The position numbers and the translations under genes are program-made. From an uncultured Pseudomonadota bacterium (GTDB lineage: Bacteria; Pseudomonadota; Gammaproteobacteria; Burkholderiales; SG8-41), in NCBI GenBank assembly GCA_946885605.1, contig CAMPGR010000005.1, forward strand, positions 1 to 59,665: a stretch of DNA of 59,665 nucleotides. The letters run 5' to 3'. Positions within the stretch are counted from its first letter, which is position 1, and each line of letters opens with the position of its first letter. Below the pieces are notes generated by a model, which was not told the origin of the DNA, ran no database searches, and saw only the letters and a program-made list of their open reading frames with translations. Below are positions 25,309 to 34,971 of this stretch, one piece after another.

Positions 25309-26663
25309 GCGCGGCGCCGCAGGGGGCTACGGCGGCGGGCCAGCCACGCCCGGTGCTCGCGATCACTGACGCGGTCGCGATCATCGTCGGCCTCATCGTC
25401 GGCGCGGGGATATTCGGCACGCCCTCGATCGTCGCCGGCGCGGTGGAAAGCGAGTCGCTCCTCTACGCCGTATGGATCGGCGGCGGCATCTTCTCCATCA
25501 TCGGCGCCCTCTGCTACGCCGAGCTCGCTACGGCGTTCCCTTCCGCGGGCGGCGAATACCACTTCCTGCAGCGCGCCTACGGGCGCTCGCTCGCCTTTCT
25601 CTATGGGTGGGCGCGCATGACGGTGATCGTGGCCGGCTCGATCGCGGTCTTCGCGTACCTCTTCGGCGATTACATTTCGCGCGTGATCAACCTCGGCCCG
25701 TACTCGTCGGCGATCTGGGCCGCCATCGTGGTCGGCGCGCTGACTATCGTCAACTACCTCGGTATCCGCGAGGGCAAGACTACACAGAATCTCTTTACCG
25801 TGCTCGAGGTGGGCGGGCTCGTCCTCATCATCGTGGCCGGGTTTTTCCTCGCCCCGGCTCCTGCGGAACCCGTCGCAAACCCCGGCGGGAGCCAGCCGTG
25901 GTACATGGGTGCGGGGCTCGGCTCCGCGATGGTCTTCGTGCTCTTCACTTACGGCGGCTGGAACGATGCCGCGTATATCTCCGCCGAAGTCCGCGACCGC
26001 GAGCGCAACATGGCGAAGGCGCTGCTGCTCGCGATCACGATCGTCACGGTCCTGTACGTGCTCGTGAATCTGGCGTATCTCAAGGGCCTCGGCTACGCCG
26101 CGATGGCGCGCTCGGATGCGGTGGCGGCGGATTTGCTCAAAGCGGTCTGGGGGCCGACGGGCGAGAAACTCATCGCGTTCATGATCGCGATCGCGGCGCT
26201 CACCTCGGTGAACGGTTCGATGATCGTCGGCGCGCGTTCCAACTATGCGCTGGGCCGCGATTGGCCTTTGCTTCGTTTTCTCGGGCATTGGGATGAAACG
26301 AGCGGCTCGCCGCGCCAAGCGATGCTGATCCAGGGCATCATCGCGCTTGCGCTCGTCGCGTTCGGGGCTATACAGAATGCCGGGTTCAAGGGACTGGTGG
26401 AGTACTCGCTGCCGGTGTTCTGGGGATTCTTTCTGCTCGTCGGGGTTGCGCTCTTCGTGCTGCGCGCGAAAGAACCGGATGCGCCGCGGCCCTTCCGCGT
26501 GCCGGGCTATCCGGTGGTCCCGGCGATCTTCGTGCTCGTGTGCGGCTACCTCCTGTACTCGAGCCTCGCGTACCACGGCAAGCACGCGCTCGTGGGCCTG
26601 GGCGTGCTGGCGGTCGGCGCAGTGGTCGTTGCCCTCGCTGGACGGAGCGCCGCCCGCGCGTAA
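25305..26663 (+). CDS. APC superfamily amino acid permease
   Basis: This 452-residue inner-membrane carrier has about twelve helices. The first helix carries the APC hallmark GLIVGAGIFGTPS, and later segments such as CYAELATAFPSAGGEYHFL and TYGGWNDAAYISAEVRD are typical of amino acid/polyamine antiporters and permeases. The start overlaps the end of copy G. It ends 10 bp from the convergent ABC ATPase gene. The substrate is unknown; an amino acid or amine is expected for the family. Confidence 0.9.
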   Translation: MSAAPQGATAAGQPRPVLAITDAVAIIVGLIVGAGIFGTPSIVAGAVESESLLYAVWIGGGIFSIIGALCYAELATAFPSAGGEYHFLQRAYGRSLAFLYGWARMTVIVAGSIAVFAYLFGDYISRVINLGPYSSAIWAAIVVGALTIVNYLGIREGKTTQNLFTVLEVGGLVLIIVAGFFLAPAPAEPVANPGGSQPWYMGAGLGSAMVFVLFTYGGWNDAAYISAEVRDRERNMAKALLLAITIVTVLYVLVNLAYLKGLGYAAMARSDAVAADLLKAVWGPTGEKLIAFMIAIAALTSVNGSMIVGARSNYALGRDWPLLRFLGHWDETSGSPRQAMLIQGIIALALVAFGAIQNAGFKGLVEYSLPVFWGFFLLVGVALFVLRAKEPDAPRPFRVPGYPVVPAIFVLVCGYLLYSSLAYHGKHALVGLGVLAVGAVVVALAGRSAARA

Positions 26664-26672
26664 CGGCTTTGC

Positions 26673-27758
26673 TCAGGGCGCGAGCAACTTGACCTGCGCG
26701 GGGCTCACGCCGAGCTGAACGCGCGTGCCGGGCGCATGGCTTGTGCCGCCAATGAAGTGCGGCTCGTCCGCGATGAAATCGGTATCGCCGACCTTCACCG
26801 TGTAGCGCACGAATTCGCCGAGAAACTCGCGTTCGGTCACTAGACCTTCCAGCCAGACCCGTCCGGCATCGCCTGGCCGGCCCGCCGGCGTTACCGCGAG
26901 GGCGTGAGGACGTATGGCAATTTCCGCCTCGTGCTGCCCGTTCGCGTCCTGCGCGAGATCGATCGTTCCCAGCACGTGCGATTCGAACTGCGCGCCGCGT
27001 TCCCCCTGGCGGACGCGCCCGCGCACCAGGTTGATGGTTCCCACGAAGTCGGCGATGAAGCGGTTGGCGGGGTGATCGTATAGCTCCATCGGCGTGCCGA
27101 TCTGCTGGATGACGCCACGATCGAGGACCGCCACGCGGTCGGAAATCGATAGCGCCTCTTCCTGGTCGTGGGTGACGAAGATCGTGGTGATGCCGAGTTT
27201 TCGCTGCAGCGCAAGCAGCTCGGCACGCATGTGCACCCGCAGCTTGGCGTCGAGATTGGAAAGCGGCTCGTCGAGGAGGAGCACCTTCGGCTCGATCGCG
27301 ATGGTGCGTGCAAGCGCCACGCGCTGCTGCTGGCCGCCGGAGAGCTGGCCGGGGCGGCGGCTCGCAAAATCGCTCAAGCCCACCATCTCGAGTGCAGCAC
27401 CGACCTTTGCGCGTATCGTCTCCTTCGGGAGCCTGCGCTCCTCGAGCCCGAATGCGACGTTCTGCGCCACCGTCATGTGCGGCCAGAGCGCGTAGTTCTG
27501 GAACACCATCCCGATGTCACGTTTCCACGGCGGCACGCGCGAGAGGTCTTCGCCGCCGATCAGCACCTGGCCCGACTGCGCCTGGTTGAAGCCGGCGATC
27601 AGCCGAAGCAATGTCGATTTCCCGGAGCCGGAGGGGCCCAGCAGCGCGAAGAATTCGCCGGGCTCCACCGTCACGCTGACTTCGTGCAGCACTTCTGTCG
27701 TGCCGTACGACAGCGAAACGTTGCGGACCTCGACCCTCACTTTGTGAAGCGCACTCAT
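26673..27758 (-). CDS. ABC transporter ATP-binding protein, FbpC/PotA type
   Basis: This 361-residue ATPase powers the importer whose permease and binding protein lie upstream. It shows Walker A GPSGSGKST, Q-loop FQNYALWPHM, signature LSGGQQQR, Walker B VLLLDEPLSNLD and the switch His in FVTHDQEEAL. A C-terminal TOBE domain of about 120 residues follows. The ATG at 27758 has AGGAG seven bases upstream; a TTG six bases earlier is also in frame. It begins 2 bp after the permease stop. Confidence 0.93.
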   Translation of the reverse strand: MSALHKVRVEVRNVSLSYGTTEVLHEVSVTVEPGEFFALLGPSGSGKSTLLRLIAGFNQAQSGQVLIGGEDLSRVPPWKRDIGMVFQNYALWPHMTVAQNVAFGLEERRLPKETIRAKVGAALEMVGLSDFASRRPGQLSGGQQQRVALARTIAIEPKVLLLDEPLSNLDAKLRVHMRAELLALQRKLGITTIFVTHDQEEALSISDRVAVLDRGVIQQIGTPMELYDHPANRFIADFVGTINLVRGRVRQGERGAQFESHVLGTIDLAQDANGQHEAEIAIRPHALAVTPAGRPGDAGRVWLEGLVTEREFLGEFVRYTVKVGDTDFIADEPHFIGGTSHAPGTRVQLGVSPAQVKLLAP

Positions 27759-27760
27759 CC

Positions 27761-29479
27761 TCAAACTCCTGCCGTCTGAATTTCCCGAGCCGTCGCCACA
27801 CTCTCCCTCGCGCCGCCGCGCTTGCCGACCAGCCGGTATGACGCATAGGTGCCGAGCGCGACGAGCGCGACCGCGAGCACGCCGAGCGCGGCGCCGGGTC
27901 CGCGGCCCGCGGCGCTCTGCATGTAGAGATAGATCCCGTACGACATCGGCGCATCGTGCTGCGCGGTGACGAGCATCAGCGTCACGGAAAGCTCCACCGC
28001 CGCCGTCATGAAGCTGATGATGAAACCGGCCACCATGCCGCCCGCCATCAGCGGGACCACGACCCGGCGAATGGTCCGGCCTTTGGTCGCGCCCAGGTTC
28101 TCAGCGGCCTCTTCGAGCGAAACATGCAGCTGCTGCAACGCGGCGACGCACGAACGGAGCGCGTAAGGCAGGCGCCGCACGGCGTAGGCGATCGTGAGCA
28201 GCACCCAGGACGACGTGATGAGCTCGCCCGTGAACGGTATCTCCATGCCGCGGAAGGTTCGCAGATAGCCGATCCCGAGCACGACACCGGGGATGGCGAG
28301 TGCGATGGTGACGGTAAAGTCGAGCACGTGCCGCCCCGGGAGCCGCGTGCGCAGCATGAGATACGCGATCGCGGTTGCGATCACGACGTCGAGCACGGCC
28401 GCAATCCCGCAATAGAGCATGGTGTTCCAGATCATGAGCGGCGAATCCTGGAACACCGTCGCGTAATGGTCGAGCGTGTAGCTGTCGGGAAGCACGCTGA
28501 AGCTCCATACCCGGGCGAGCGAGAGGAGCAGGATGCCGATGTGCGGGGCCAGGACGATCAGCAGCACCAGGATGATGAAGGCATATGCGAGCACGGATTG
28601 CGCGCCGCTCAGCCGGCGTCGCGACAAGCCGGCGTAGCCGCGCTGCAGCGTCGCGTAGTCCTTGCCGCGCATGATCCACGTCGACATCCACAACGCGAAG
28701 AGCGATGCGACGACCATGATGACGCTTGCGACGTAGCCGATCGGGTCTTCGATGCCGATCGTGGTGATGCGCAGGTACGCCTGCGGCGCCAGCATGTTGG
28801 TCTGGTTGAGCACGAGCGGCGTGCCGAGGTCGTCGAACACCTTGATGAAGACGAGCGCCGCACCCGCGACGTAGCCCGGCATGGCGAGCGGGAAGACGAT
28901 GCGGCGGAAGAGCCGGAAGCCCGATGAGCCCAGGTTCTGCGCCGACTCCTCCATCGAGCTGTCGATGTTGTTCAGCGCGACGACGAGGTTCATCAGGATG
29001 AACGGGAAGTAGTGCAGCGTCTCGACGAAGATGACGCCGTTGAGACCGTCCATGATCGGCAGCGTGAAGCCGAACCAGTCGCCGAGCAGGAGATTGACCG
29101 TGCCGCTGCGGCCGAAGATGAGCTGCATGGCCACCGCGCCGACGAACGGCGGCATGATGAGCGGCAGCACCCCGAGCGTCTGGATCAGCGCCGCGCCGCG
29201 GAATTCGAAGCGCACGGTGAAGTAGGCAAGCGGGACGGCGATGAGGGTGGCGAAGACGACGCTCCAGAAGCCGACGTAAAGGCTGTTCCAGAACGATTCG
29301 CGCATGAGCGAGATCTGGAAGAACGAGGCGAAGTGCGAAAGCGTGAAGCCGCCGGCGCCGTCCGCGAAGGCGACATACAGCACCATCATGACCGGCACGA
29401 TGAGGAAGACGCCCAGGAAGGCGGCGATGAGGAGCGCGACCGCGAGCTGCGAGCCAGTGAAACGACCGGACGTGAACAA
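27761..29479 (-). CDS. ABC transporter permease, fused two-domain FbpB type
   Basis: This 572-residue protein contains two tandem permease domains, each with about six helices, as in iron(III) importers such as FbpB. The first EAA-like loop lies near SMEESAQNLGSSGFRLFRRIVFP and the second near SLEEAAENLGATKGRTIRRVVVP. The start is uncertain. TTG 29479 gives MFTSGRFTGSQLAVALL, but the ribosome site is weak and upstream codons remain open for some distance. It sits between the binding protein and ATPase genes in one operon. Confidence 0.9.
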   Translation of the reverse strand: MFTSGRFTGSQLAVALLIAAFLGVFLIVPVMMVLYVAFADGAGGFTLSHFASFFQISLMRESFWNSLYVGFWSVVFATLIAVPLAYFTVRFEFRGAALIQTLGVLPLIMPPFVGAVAMQLIFGRSGTVNLLLGDWFGFTLPIMDGLNGVIFVETLHYFPFILMNLVVALNNIDSSMEESAQNLGSSGFRLFRRIVFPLAMPGYVAGAALVFIKVFDDLGTPLVLNQTNMLAPQAYLRITTIGIEDPIGYVASVIMVVASLFALWMSTWIMRGKDYATLQRGYAGLSRRRLSGAQSVLAYAFIILVLLIVLAPHIGILLLSLARVWSFSVLPDSYTLDHYATVFQDSPLMIWNTMLYCGIAAVLDVVIATAIAYLMLRTRLPGRHVLDFTVTIALAIPGVVLGIGYLRTFRGMEIPFTGELITSSWVLLTIAYAVRRLPYALRSCVAALQQLHVSLEEAAENLGATKGRTIRRVVVPLMAGGMVAGFIISFMTAAVELSVTLMLVTAQHDAPMSYGIYLYMQSAAGRGPGAALGVLAVALVALGTYASYRLVGKRGGARESVATAREIQTAGV

Positions 29480-29589
29480 CGCGGTTACCTTGCGCCTGCC
29501 GGAATTCGCCTCTTTGGCGTAAGCCGGGGTGCGGAGATCGCTGCGCTACTGGATCCCGACTTTCGTAATGACCGATGCTTGCGCATCGG

Positions 29590-30921
29590 TCACTTCACCA
29601 GCGCGGCGGCCTGCTTCGCGAGCTCCTCGGCGCGGGCGTAGTTCTTGCGCGCTTCGCGGCCCCAGTATTCCTCCAGCGCGGTCACTTCCTTGGTGCGTAT
29701 CGCGTCGCGCTTGGTCGTGCTGTAGAGCGCGAGGAACTCCTTGTCGGCCGCTTTCTCCGCGGTGACGAGCGGCTTGTAGGCGTACTCGCGCGCTTCGTCG
29801 AGAAGCTTCTTCGCCTGGGCGTTCGGCTTCTTTGCGAGCTTCGCCGCAGCCTCGTGAATGGCGCGTGTCGCGGCGACAAGCTCTTTGTGGCGGAAGGTGA
29901 TGGTGTGATCGTAGAGGCTGTTCACCAGGTAATAGCGCGAGCGCGAGAGGTCGGAATCGAATTTCACCTTCGCCTGGATCTTGCCGCCATACGGATTGGG
30001 ATAATCCGCGGGCGCCTTCTTGTACACTGTGGGCAGCACGGGGAGCCGGCTGATCCGCGGCTCGAGCAGCAGCAGCTGCCCTTCCTCGGAGAGCGTGAAC
30101 GCGATGAATTTCTTGCCGAGCTCGCTGTTGCGGCCGCCGGCGATGAGGCCGATGTTCGCCGGGACGATTGCGGTGACCGAGGGATAAGCGAATTCGACCG
30201 GGAAGCCTGACGCCCTGGCGGAAAGCCCAAAGAAGTCGATCACGATCCCGATCCCGAACTGCCCGTTGTTGACGCCGTCGGGCACGCCGAAGCTGCGCTC
30301 CGTGATGGCGGCGCAGTTGCCCGAGAACTGCAGGATCTGCTGCCAGCCCTTGTTCCAGCCTTCGCCCTGGAGAATGGTCTCGATCGTAAGATGCGTCGTT
30401 CCCGAGCGCGAGGGAGCAGAGATCGCCAAGTGGCCGAAATACTCGGGTTTCACGAGATCGGACCACTCGCGCGGCGGGGCCACCTTGTTGGCCTTGAGGT
30501 AGCGCGTGTTCCACATGAGTCCGTAGCCCGCGAGCGCCTGCCCGTAATAAAGGCCTTCCGGGTCGTTGATCGGGTAGTTTCCGATCTTTGCCGGCACCGC
30601 GGGATTCGCGCCGTTGAATTTCTCCAGCAGGCTTTCCTTCGACAGCACCTCGAACGCGTCAGGCGCGGACGCCCAGAAGACGTCGGGACGGCTTCCGGCC
30701 TGTGCCTCGCGCACGAACGCGATGGCCGCCGACGTGCCGCGGTTCAGCACCTCGACCTTGATGCCGGGGTTGCGGGACTCGAACGCTTTCTTGTAAACCT
30801 CGGTGAGGTCCTTGGGGAAGGAGGTGATAATGGTCAGTTGCTGCTGGGCGTGACCGGTGACGGCGAGGGCGCTCAGGCCGGCTGCCAGCGCGAAACCCAA
30901 CAAGATCCGCAATGTGGACAC
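29590..30921 (-). CDS. ABC transporter periplasmic substrate-binding protein, iron type
   Basis: This 443-residue binding protein has a signal peptide ending VTGHAQQQ. The fold markers are TIITSFPKDLTEVYKKAF, SRPDVFWASAPDAFEVL and GLYYGQALAGYGLMWN, which fit the AfuA/FbpA-like group. Ligands of this group include ferric iron, thiamine and phosphonates, so iron is the likeliest but unproven choice. GGAGG lies just before the GTG at 30921. A C-terminal extension rich in Lys and Ala (about 120 residues) is longer than in classic FbpA. Confidence 0.88.
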   Translation of the reverse strand: MSTLRILLGFALAAGLSALAVTGHAQQQLTIITSFPKDLTEVYKKAFESRNPGIKVEVLNRGTSAAIAFVREAQAGSRPDVFWASAPDAFEVLSKESLLEKFNGANPAVPAKIGNYPINDPEGLYYGQALAGYGLMWNTRYLKANKVAPPREWSDLVKPEYFGHLAISAPSRSGTTHLTIETILQGEGWNKGWQQILQFSGNCAAITERSFGVPDGVNNGQFGIGIVIDFFGLSARASGFPVEFAYPSVTAIVPANIGLIAGGRNSELGKKFIAFTLSEEGQLLLLEPRISRLPVLPTVYKKAPADYPNPYGGKIQAKVKFDSDLSRSRYYLVNSLYDHTITFRHKELVAATRAIHEAAAKLAKKPNAQAKKLLDEAREYAYKPLVTAEKAADKEFLALYSTTKRDAIRTKEVTALEEYWGREARKNYARAEELAKQAAALVK

Positions 30922-31028
30922 GGTGCCTCCGGTTTGTAAGTGTTATTCGGAATGACGCGAAGGTGCCGCGGCAATGTTACCGCCCTGCCAACATTTGCGC
31001 CAACAATGGCTGAAGGTGCCCGGTCCGG

Positions 31029-31056
31029 CTTGAAAATTCCGCCTCCCGGCCCAATC
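31029..31056 (+). promoter_or_regulatory. Sigma-32-like heat-shock promoter of htpG
   Basis: CTTGAAA at 31029-31035 is an exact match to the sigma-32 -35 element. After 13 bp comes GCCCAATC at 31049-31056, a partial match to CCCCATnT. It lies about 70 bp before the htpG start. Confidence 0.6.
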
Positions 31057-31080
31057 ATCGCTCGTCGATAATCTATGCAT

Positions 31081-31102
31081 GGGGGGCACCGCGTGCCGCC
31101 CC
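31081..31102 (+). promoter_or_regulatory. Hairpin in the htpG leader
   Basis: GGGGGGCAC at 31081-31089 can pair with GTGCC (31093-31097) and CCCC (31099-31102), leaving a CGC loop and one bulged G at 31098. It sits between the promoter and the ribosome site at about 31114-31119. A regulatory role is only a guess. Confidence 0.35.
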
Positions 31103-31125
31103 CGGTCTATTCAAGGGAGTCCAAC

Positions 31126-33036
31126 ATGGGCGATATGCCAATACGCGAAACGCTCGGTTTCCAGGCCGAGGTCAAGCAGTTGCTTAACCTGATGATCCAC
31201 TCCTTGTACAGCAACAAGGAGATCTTCCTCCGCGAACTCATTTCGAATGCATCGGATGCCTGCGACAAGCTGCGCTTCGAGGCGCTCACCGACAAGGCGC
31301 TCCTGGAGGACGATGCCGAGCTCAGGATCCGGGTGAGCTTCGATCCGAAGGCGCGCACCATCACGGTGGGCGACAACGGGATCGGCATGTCGCGCCAGGA
31401 GGTGGTCGAGCAGATCGGGACCATTGCGAAATCCGGCACGCGCGAGTTCTTCCAGAGCCTCACGGGCGACCAGGCGAAGGACGCGCATCTCATCGGGCAG
31501 TTCGGCGTCGGCTTCTACTCCGCGTTCATCGCGGCGGATAAAGTGACCCTCGAAACCCGCCGTGCCGGAGTCGGGAAGGAGCATGGCGTGCGCTGGGAAT
31601 CGGACGGGAGCGGCGAGTACACGGTCGAGAGCGTCGAAAAGGCGAACCGCGGAACCGAGGTGACGCTGCACCTGAGAGAAGGCGAGGACGAGCTCCTGAG
31701 CGGGTTCCGGCTGCGGGAGATCATCCGCAAGTACTCGGATCACATCACGCTTCCCATCGTGATGAAGCAGGAAGAGTGGGACAAGGACAACCGCGTCTAC
31801 AGGACGACCGGCAAGGACGAGACCGTCAACCAGGCGAGCGCACTGTGGGCGCGCCCCAAGTCCGAGATCACGGAAGAGCAGTATCACGAGTTCTACAAGC
31901 ACGTTGCGCACGACTTCGAGGTGCCGCTCGCCTACACCCACAACAAGGTCGAGGGCACCAAGGAGTACACGCAGCTCCTCTATGTTCCCGCCCGCGCGCC
32001 GTTCGATCTCTGGGATCGCGAGCATCGCCGGGGCATCAAGCTTTACGTGCGCCGCGTCTTCATCATGGACGACGCCGAGCACCTGATGCCGCCGTACATG
32101 CGTTTCGTGCGCGGGGTGATCGACTCCAGTGACCTGCCGCTCAACGTGTCGCGCGAGATCCTGCAGGAGTCGAAGGACGTCGAAATGATCCGCGCCGGGT
32201 CGGTGAAGCGTGTGCTGTCGCTCCTCGAAGACCTGGCGGAGCACCAGAAGGACAAGTACGCCACCTTCTGGAAGGAATTCGGCCGCGTCCTGAAGGAAGG
32301 TGTGGGCGAGGATCACGCCAACCGAGAGCGCATTGCGAAGCTCGTGCGCTTCGCTTCCACACACACGGACACGGACGCCCAGGACGTCTCGCTTGCCGAC
32401 TACGTCTCGCGCATCAAAGAGGGGCAGGACAAGATCTATTACGTGACCGCCGACAGTTTCGCGGCCGCGAAGAACAGCCCGCATCTCGAGATCTTCCGCA
32501 AGAAGGGCCTGGAAGTGCTGCTGATGTACGACCGGGTGGACGAGTGGGTAGCCGCGCATTTGACCGAGTTCGAAGGCAAGCCCCTGCAATCGGTCGCGAA
32601 AGGGCGCCTGGAGCTCGGCAAGCTCGAAGACGAAGCGGAAAAGAAGCAGGAAGAGCAGCAGGCCGGCGAATACAAGGACCTTGTGGCGAAGGTAAAGAAG
32701 TCGCTCGGCGAGCGGGTGAAGGACGTGCGGGTGACGCTACGGCTGACCGAGTCGCCCGCCTGCCTCGTGGCGGACGAGCACGACTTGAGCGCGCACCTCC
32801 AGCGATTGCTCAAGGCGGCAGGACAGAAATCGCCCGAGTCGCAACCGATACTCGAGATCAATCCGCACCACGCCCTCGTGCAGCGGCTAAAGGACGAAGC
32901 CGATGGGCAGCGCTTCGACGATCTCGCGCAGATCCTCTTCGATCAGGCTCTGCTCGCCGAGGGCGGCACGCTCGACGATCCTGCAGGTTTCGTCAAGCGG
33001 CTGAACCAGCTCATGCTCGCGCTCGGCACCACGTAA
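31126..33036 (+). CDS. htpG: Molecular chaperone HtpG (Hsp90)
   Basis: This 636-residue protein is the bacterial Hsp90. The GHKL ATPase domain starts [20 protein letters not shown] and contains [25 protein letters not shown] and [12 protein letters not shown]. The middle and C-terminal dimerisation domains follow at normal length. The ATG at 31126 has GGGAG seven bases upstream; an in-frame start at 31075 would lie beyond the leader hairpin. It helps fold and stabilise proteins in the cytoplasm under heat stress, consistent with its promoter. Confidence 0.98.
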   Translation: MGDMPIRETLGFQAEVKQLLNLMIHSLYSNKEIFLRELISNASDACDKLRFEALTDKALLEDDAELRIRVSFDPKARTITVGDNGIGMSRQEVVEQIGTIAKSGTREFFQSLTGDQAKDAHLIGQFGVGFYSAFIAADKVTLETRRAGVGKEHGVRWESDGSGEYTVESVEKANRGTEVTLHLREGEDELLSGFRLREIIRKYSDHITLPIVMKQEEWDKDNRVYRTTGKDETVNQASALWARPKSEITEEQYHEFYKHVAHDFEVPLAYTHNKVEGTKEYTQLLYVPARAPFDLWDREHRRGIKLYVRRVFIMDDAEHLMPPYMRFVRGVIDSSDLPLNVSREILQESKDVEMIRAGSVKRVLSLLEDLAEHQKDKYATFWKEFGRVLKEGVGEDHANRERIAKLVRFASTHTDTDAQDVSLADYVSRIKEGQDKIYYVTADSFAAAKNSPHLEIFRKKGLEVLLMYDRVDEWVAAHLTEFEGKPLQSVAKGRLELGKLEDEAEKKQEEQQAGEYKDLVAKVKKSLGERVKDVRVTLRLTESPACLVADEHDLSAHLQRLLKAAGQKSPESQPILEINPHHALVQRLKDEADGQRFDDLAQILFDQALLAEGGTLDDPAGFVKRLNQLMLALGTT

Positions 33037-33100
33037 ATAGAGCTTTTCCCTTCCTCCGCCGAGAGGGGGCGCCGAAGGCGACGCGGCGGTGAGAATTCGC

Positions 33101-34114
33101 CTATTCGACGACGCCGAGCCGGCCGTTGTGCGAGCCCATGTACCACAGCTTGCCGCTCGCGTCAGTCACCATTTTGCGGATGCCGATGTTCGAGGAGGGA
33201 AGCTTCACGACCCGCATCTGCTCCGTCCTCGGATCGAGCCGCACTACCGTGTCGGTGTTGATCTCGTTTGCCCACACCATGCCGCCGCCGTCCAGCGTGA
33301 CCGCGTATGGCCCCGCATCGCCGCCGGGGAGATCGTATTGCTTCACGATTTTCATTGCCCCCGGATCGACTTTCGCGAGCTTGCCGTTGCCGTAGAGCGT
33401 GACCCATAGCACGCCGTCGGGCGCTGCCGCGATGCGGCGCGGACGCGAGCCCGATCCCATGTCGATCTCGCTCATCTTGCCGCTTCGCGGGTCGAGTTTG
33501 CCGAGCTTGTTATCGCCCATGCGGCAGAACCAGACGTTGCCTGCTTTATCGAGCGCGACGCCGTAGGGGCCGCCTGATGTCGGGTATTCCCGGATCGCGC
33601 CCGATTTCGTATCGAGGCTTGCGACCTTGTTGCCGCTCTGCATGGTGAACCAGATCGTCGCGCCATCGTCCGTGATGACGAGCGTGTGCGGCCCGCCGCC
33701 CCCGGAGGGCGTTTTGAACTCCGACATCCTGCCGCTCGCCGGATCGAGGCGGCCGATGGTGCCGTTGCCGTTCCCGGTCGTCCACACGATGCCCTGCTTG
33801 TCCACGAGTACCCCGTGCGGTCGGTGTCCCGGCGGCAGGTCCCACTCCCTGAATTGCTGCGTCTTCGGGTCGAAGCGCGCGACCTTGTTGCCGCTCATGA
33901 CGGCGATGTAGATGCTGCCGTCCGGCGCAGGCGCCGGATCGCGCGCGAAGCGCGGCGTCGGGACGGCCCACTCGCGCACTTTCCCGGAGGGATCGGGATG
34001 CGCGCCGGGCGTGATGCCGTAATTGGAGCCGCCGGCACTCGCCGCGCGCGGCGCGGCCATGAGCACCGCACCCAATGCAGTGATGATTGCGATCCTAATT
34101 TGGGACACGTGCAT
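33101..34114 (-). CDS. Exported Vgb-like beta-propeller protein
   Basis: This 337-residue protein has a signal peptide ending RAASAGGSN and then about six repeats of the form GxVWxTxxxxxKLxxxDPxSG. They match the seven-bladed propeller of the virginiamycin B lyase/SMP-30-like group. Repeats include GIVWTTGNGNGTIGRLDPAS and GNVWFCRMGDNKLGKLDPRS. Many members do not act on streptogramins, so antibiotic resistance should not be assumed. AAGGAG precedes the ATG at 34114. It lies 11 bp after the truncated enoyl-CoA hydratase gene. Confidence 0.85.
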   Translation of the reverse strand: MHVSQIRIAIITALGAVLMAAPRAASAGGSNYGITPGAHPDPSGKVREWAVPTPRFARDPAPAPDGSIYIAVMSGNKVARFDPKTQQFREWDLPPGHRPHGVLVDKQGIVWTTGNGNGTIGRLDPASGRMSEFKTPSGGGGPHTLVITDDGATIWFTMQSGNKVASLDTKSGAIREYPTSGGPYGVALDKAGNVWFCRMGDNKLGKLDPRSGKMSEIDMGSGSRPRRIAAAPDGVLWVTLYGNGKLAKVDPGAMKIVKQYDLPGGDAGPYAVTLDGGGMVWANEINTDTVVRLDPRTEQMRVVKLPSSNIGIRKMVTDASGKLWYMGSHNGRLGVVE

Positions 34115-34125
34115 TGTGGATCTCC

Positions 34126-34728
34126 TTACTGGTTTTGCCACCGCGGCGGGCGTTTTTGCACGAACGCATCGATGCCCTCCGCCGCGTCCTCCGTCGCAAG
34201 ATTGCGAAGCATCGCATCAGTCGCGAGCGCGTACGCTTCTTCGAGGCCGAGCTCGACTTGCTGGTAGAACGTGCGCTTGCCTGGCGCCACCGCGACGGGC
34301 GTCTTGTCGAGTATCGATCGTGCAAGCCGGGCGACTTCCGCATCGAGCTCTGCCGGGGGCACCACGCGGTTCACGAGCCCGTAGGCGAGCGCAGTTTCCG
34401 CGTCGATACCTTCGCCGGTGAGCAGCATCTCGAGGGCATGCTTGTGCGGCACGTTGCGGGCGAGCGCAACGCCGGGATCCTCATGTGCGCGCAATTCCTT
34501 GAGGTCATGGCCGGCGCAAAAGGCTTTCCCCGCGCCCGCGACGACCACCACACGCACTGCAGGCTCGCCCGCGATCGCGTCGATTGCGGATTCCAGTTCC
34601 TCGAGCAGCGCGAGCGACAGCGCGTTGTATTGCTGAGGGCGATTGAAGGTAAGGCTCGCTACGCCGTCCGCATCACGGCGCTCGCAGAGCGGCGCTGCGG
34701 GGACGGCAGTGGTGACAGGAGTCGCCAT
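34126..34728 (-). CDS. Enoyl-CoA hydratase-like protein with internal deletion
   Basis: This 200-residue protein is clearly of the crotonase family, closest in pattern to the ECHDC3 type. It has LTFNRPQQYNALS, VVVVAGAGKAFCAGHDLKEL (59-78) and the C-terminal EGIDAFVQKRPP. Crotonases are usually 255-270 residues. Here the sequence jumps from LRAHEDPG (about residue 86) straight to VALARNVPHKHALEMLLTG. This omits the roughly 60-70 residues that normally hold the second oxyanion-hole glycine and the AxGGG/AAG-type core. The frame is intact, so it may be inactive or altered. Confidence 0.75.
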   Translation of the reverse strand: MATPVTTAVPAAPLCERRDADGVASLTFNRPQQYNALSLALLEELESAIDAIAGEPAVRVVVVAGAGKAFCAGHDLKELRAHEDPGVALARNVPHKHALEMLLTGEGIDAETALAYGLVNRVVPPAELDAEVARLARSILDKTPVAVAPGKRTFYQQVELGLEEAYALATDAMLRNLATEDAAEGIDAFVQKRPPRWQNQ

Positions 34729-34971
34729 GCTTCGCTCCAGCTCGATGTGGAGGAATTATAGCCGCTCGCCTACTTCTTGACCGCGACGACCGTGACTGCG
34801 ATTTCTTCGATATCGAGGTGCGCGGATGCCGCGCTGAACATCGAAGAACTTTATGCGTCGATAGAGAACGTGCGGCTTGCGTTGCGATGGGCCCCGGTCG
34901 CCGCAGCGTCACGATTAGCGATCTCCGCGCCACGCGTGCTAGGATTTACGGTGAATTCACCTCGTCGACTG

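Noticed and set aside
33101..34114. Antibiotic (streptogramin) lyase
   Set aside because: The propeller repeats match the broad Vgb-like group; no evidence supports streptogramin activity and the protein is exported.
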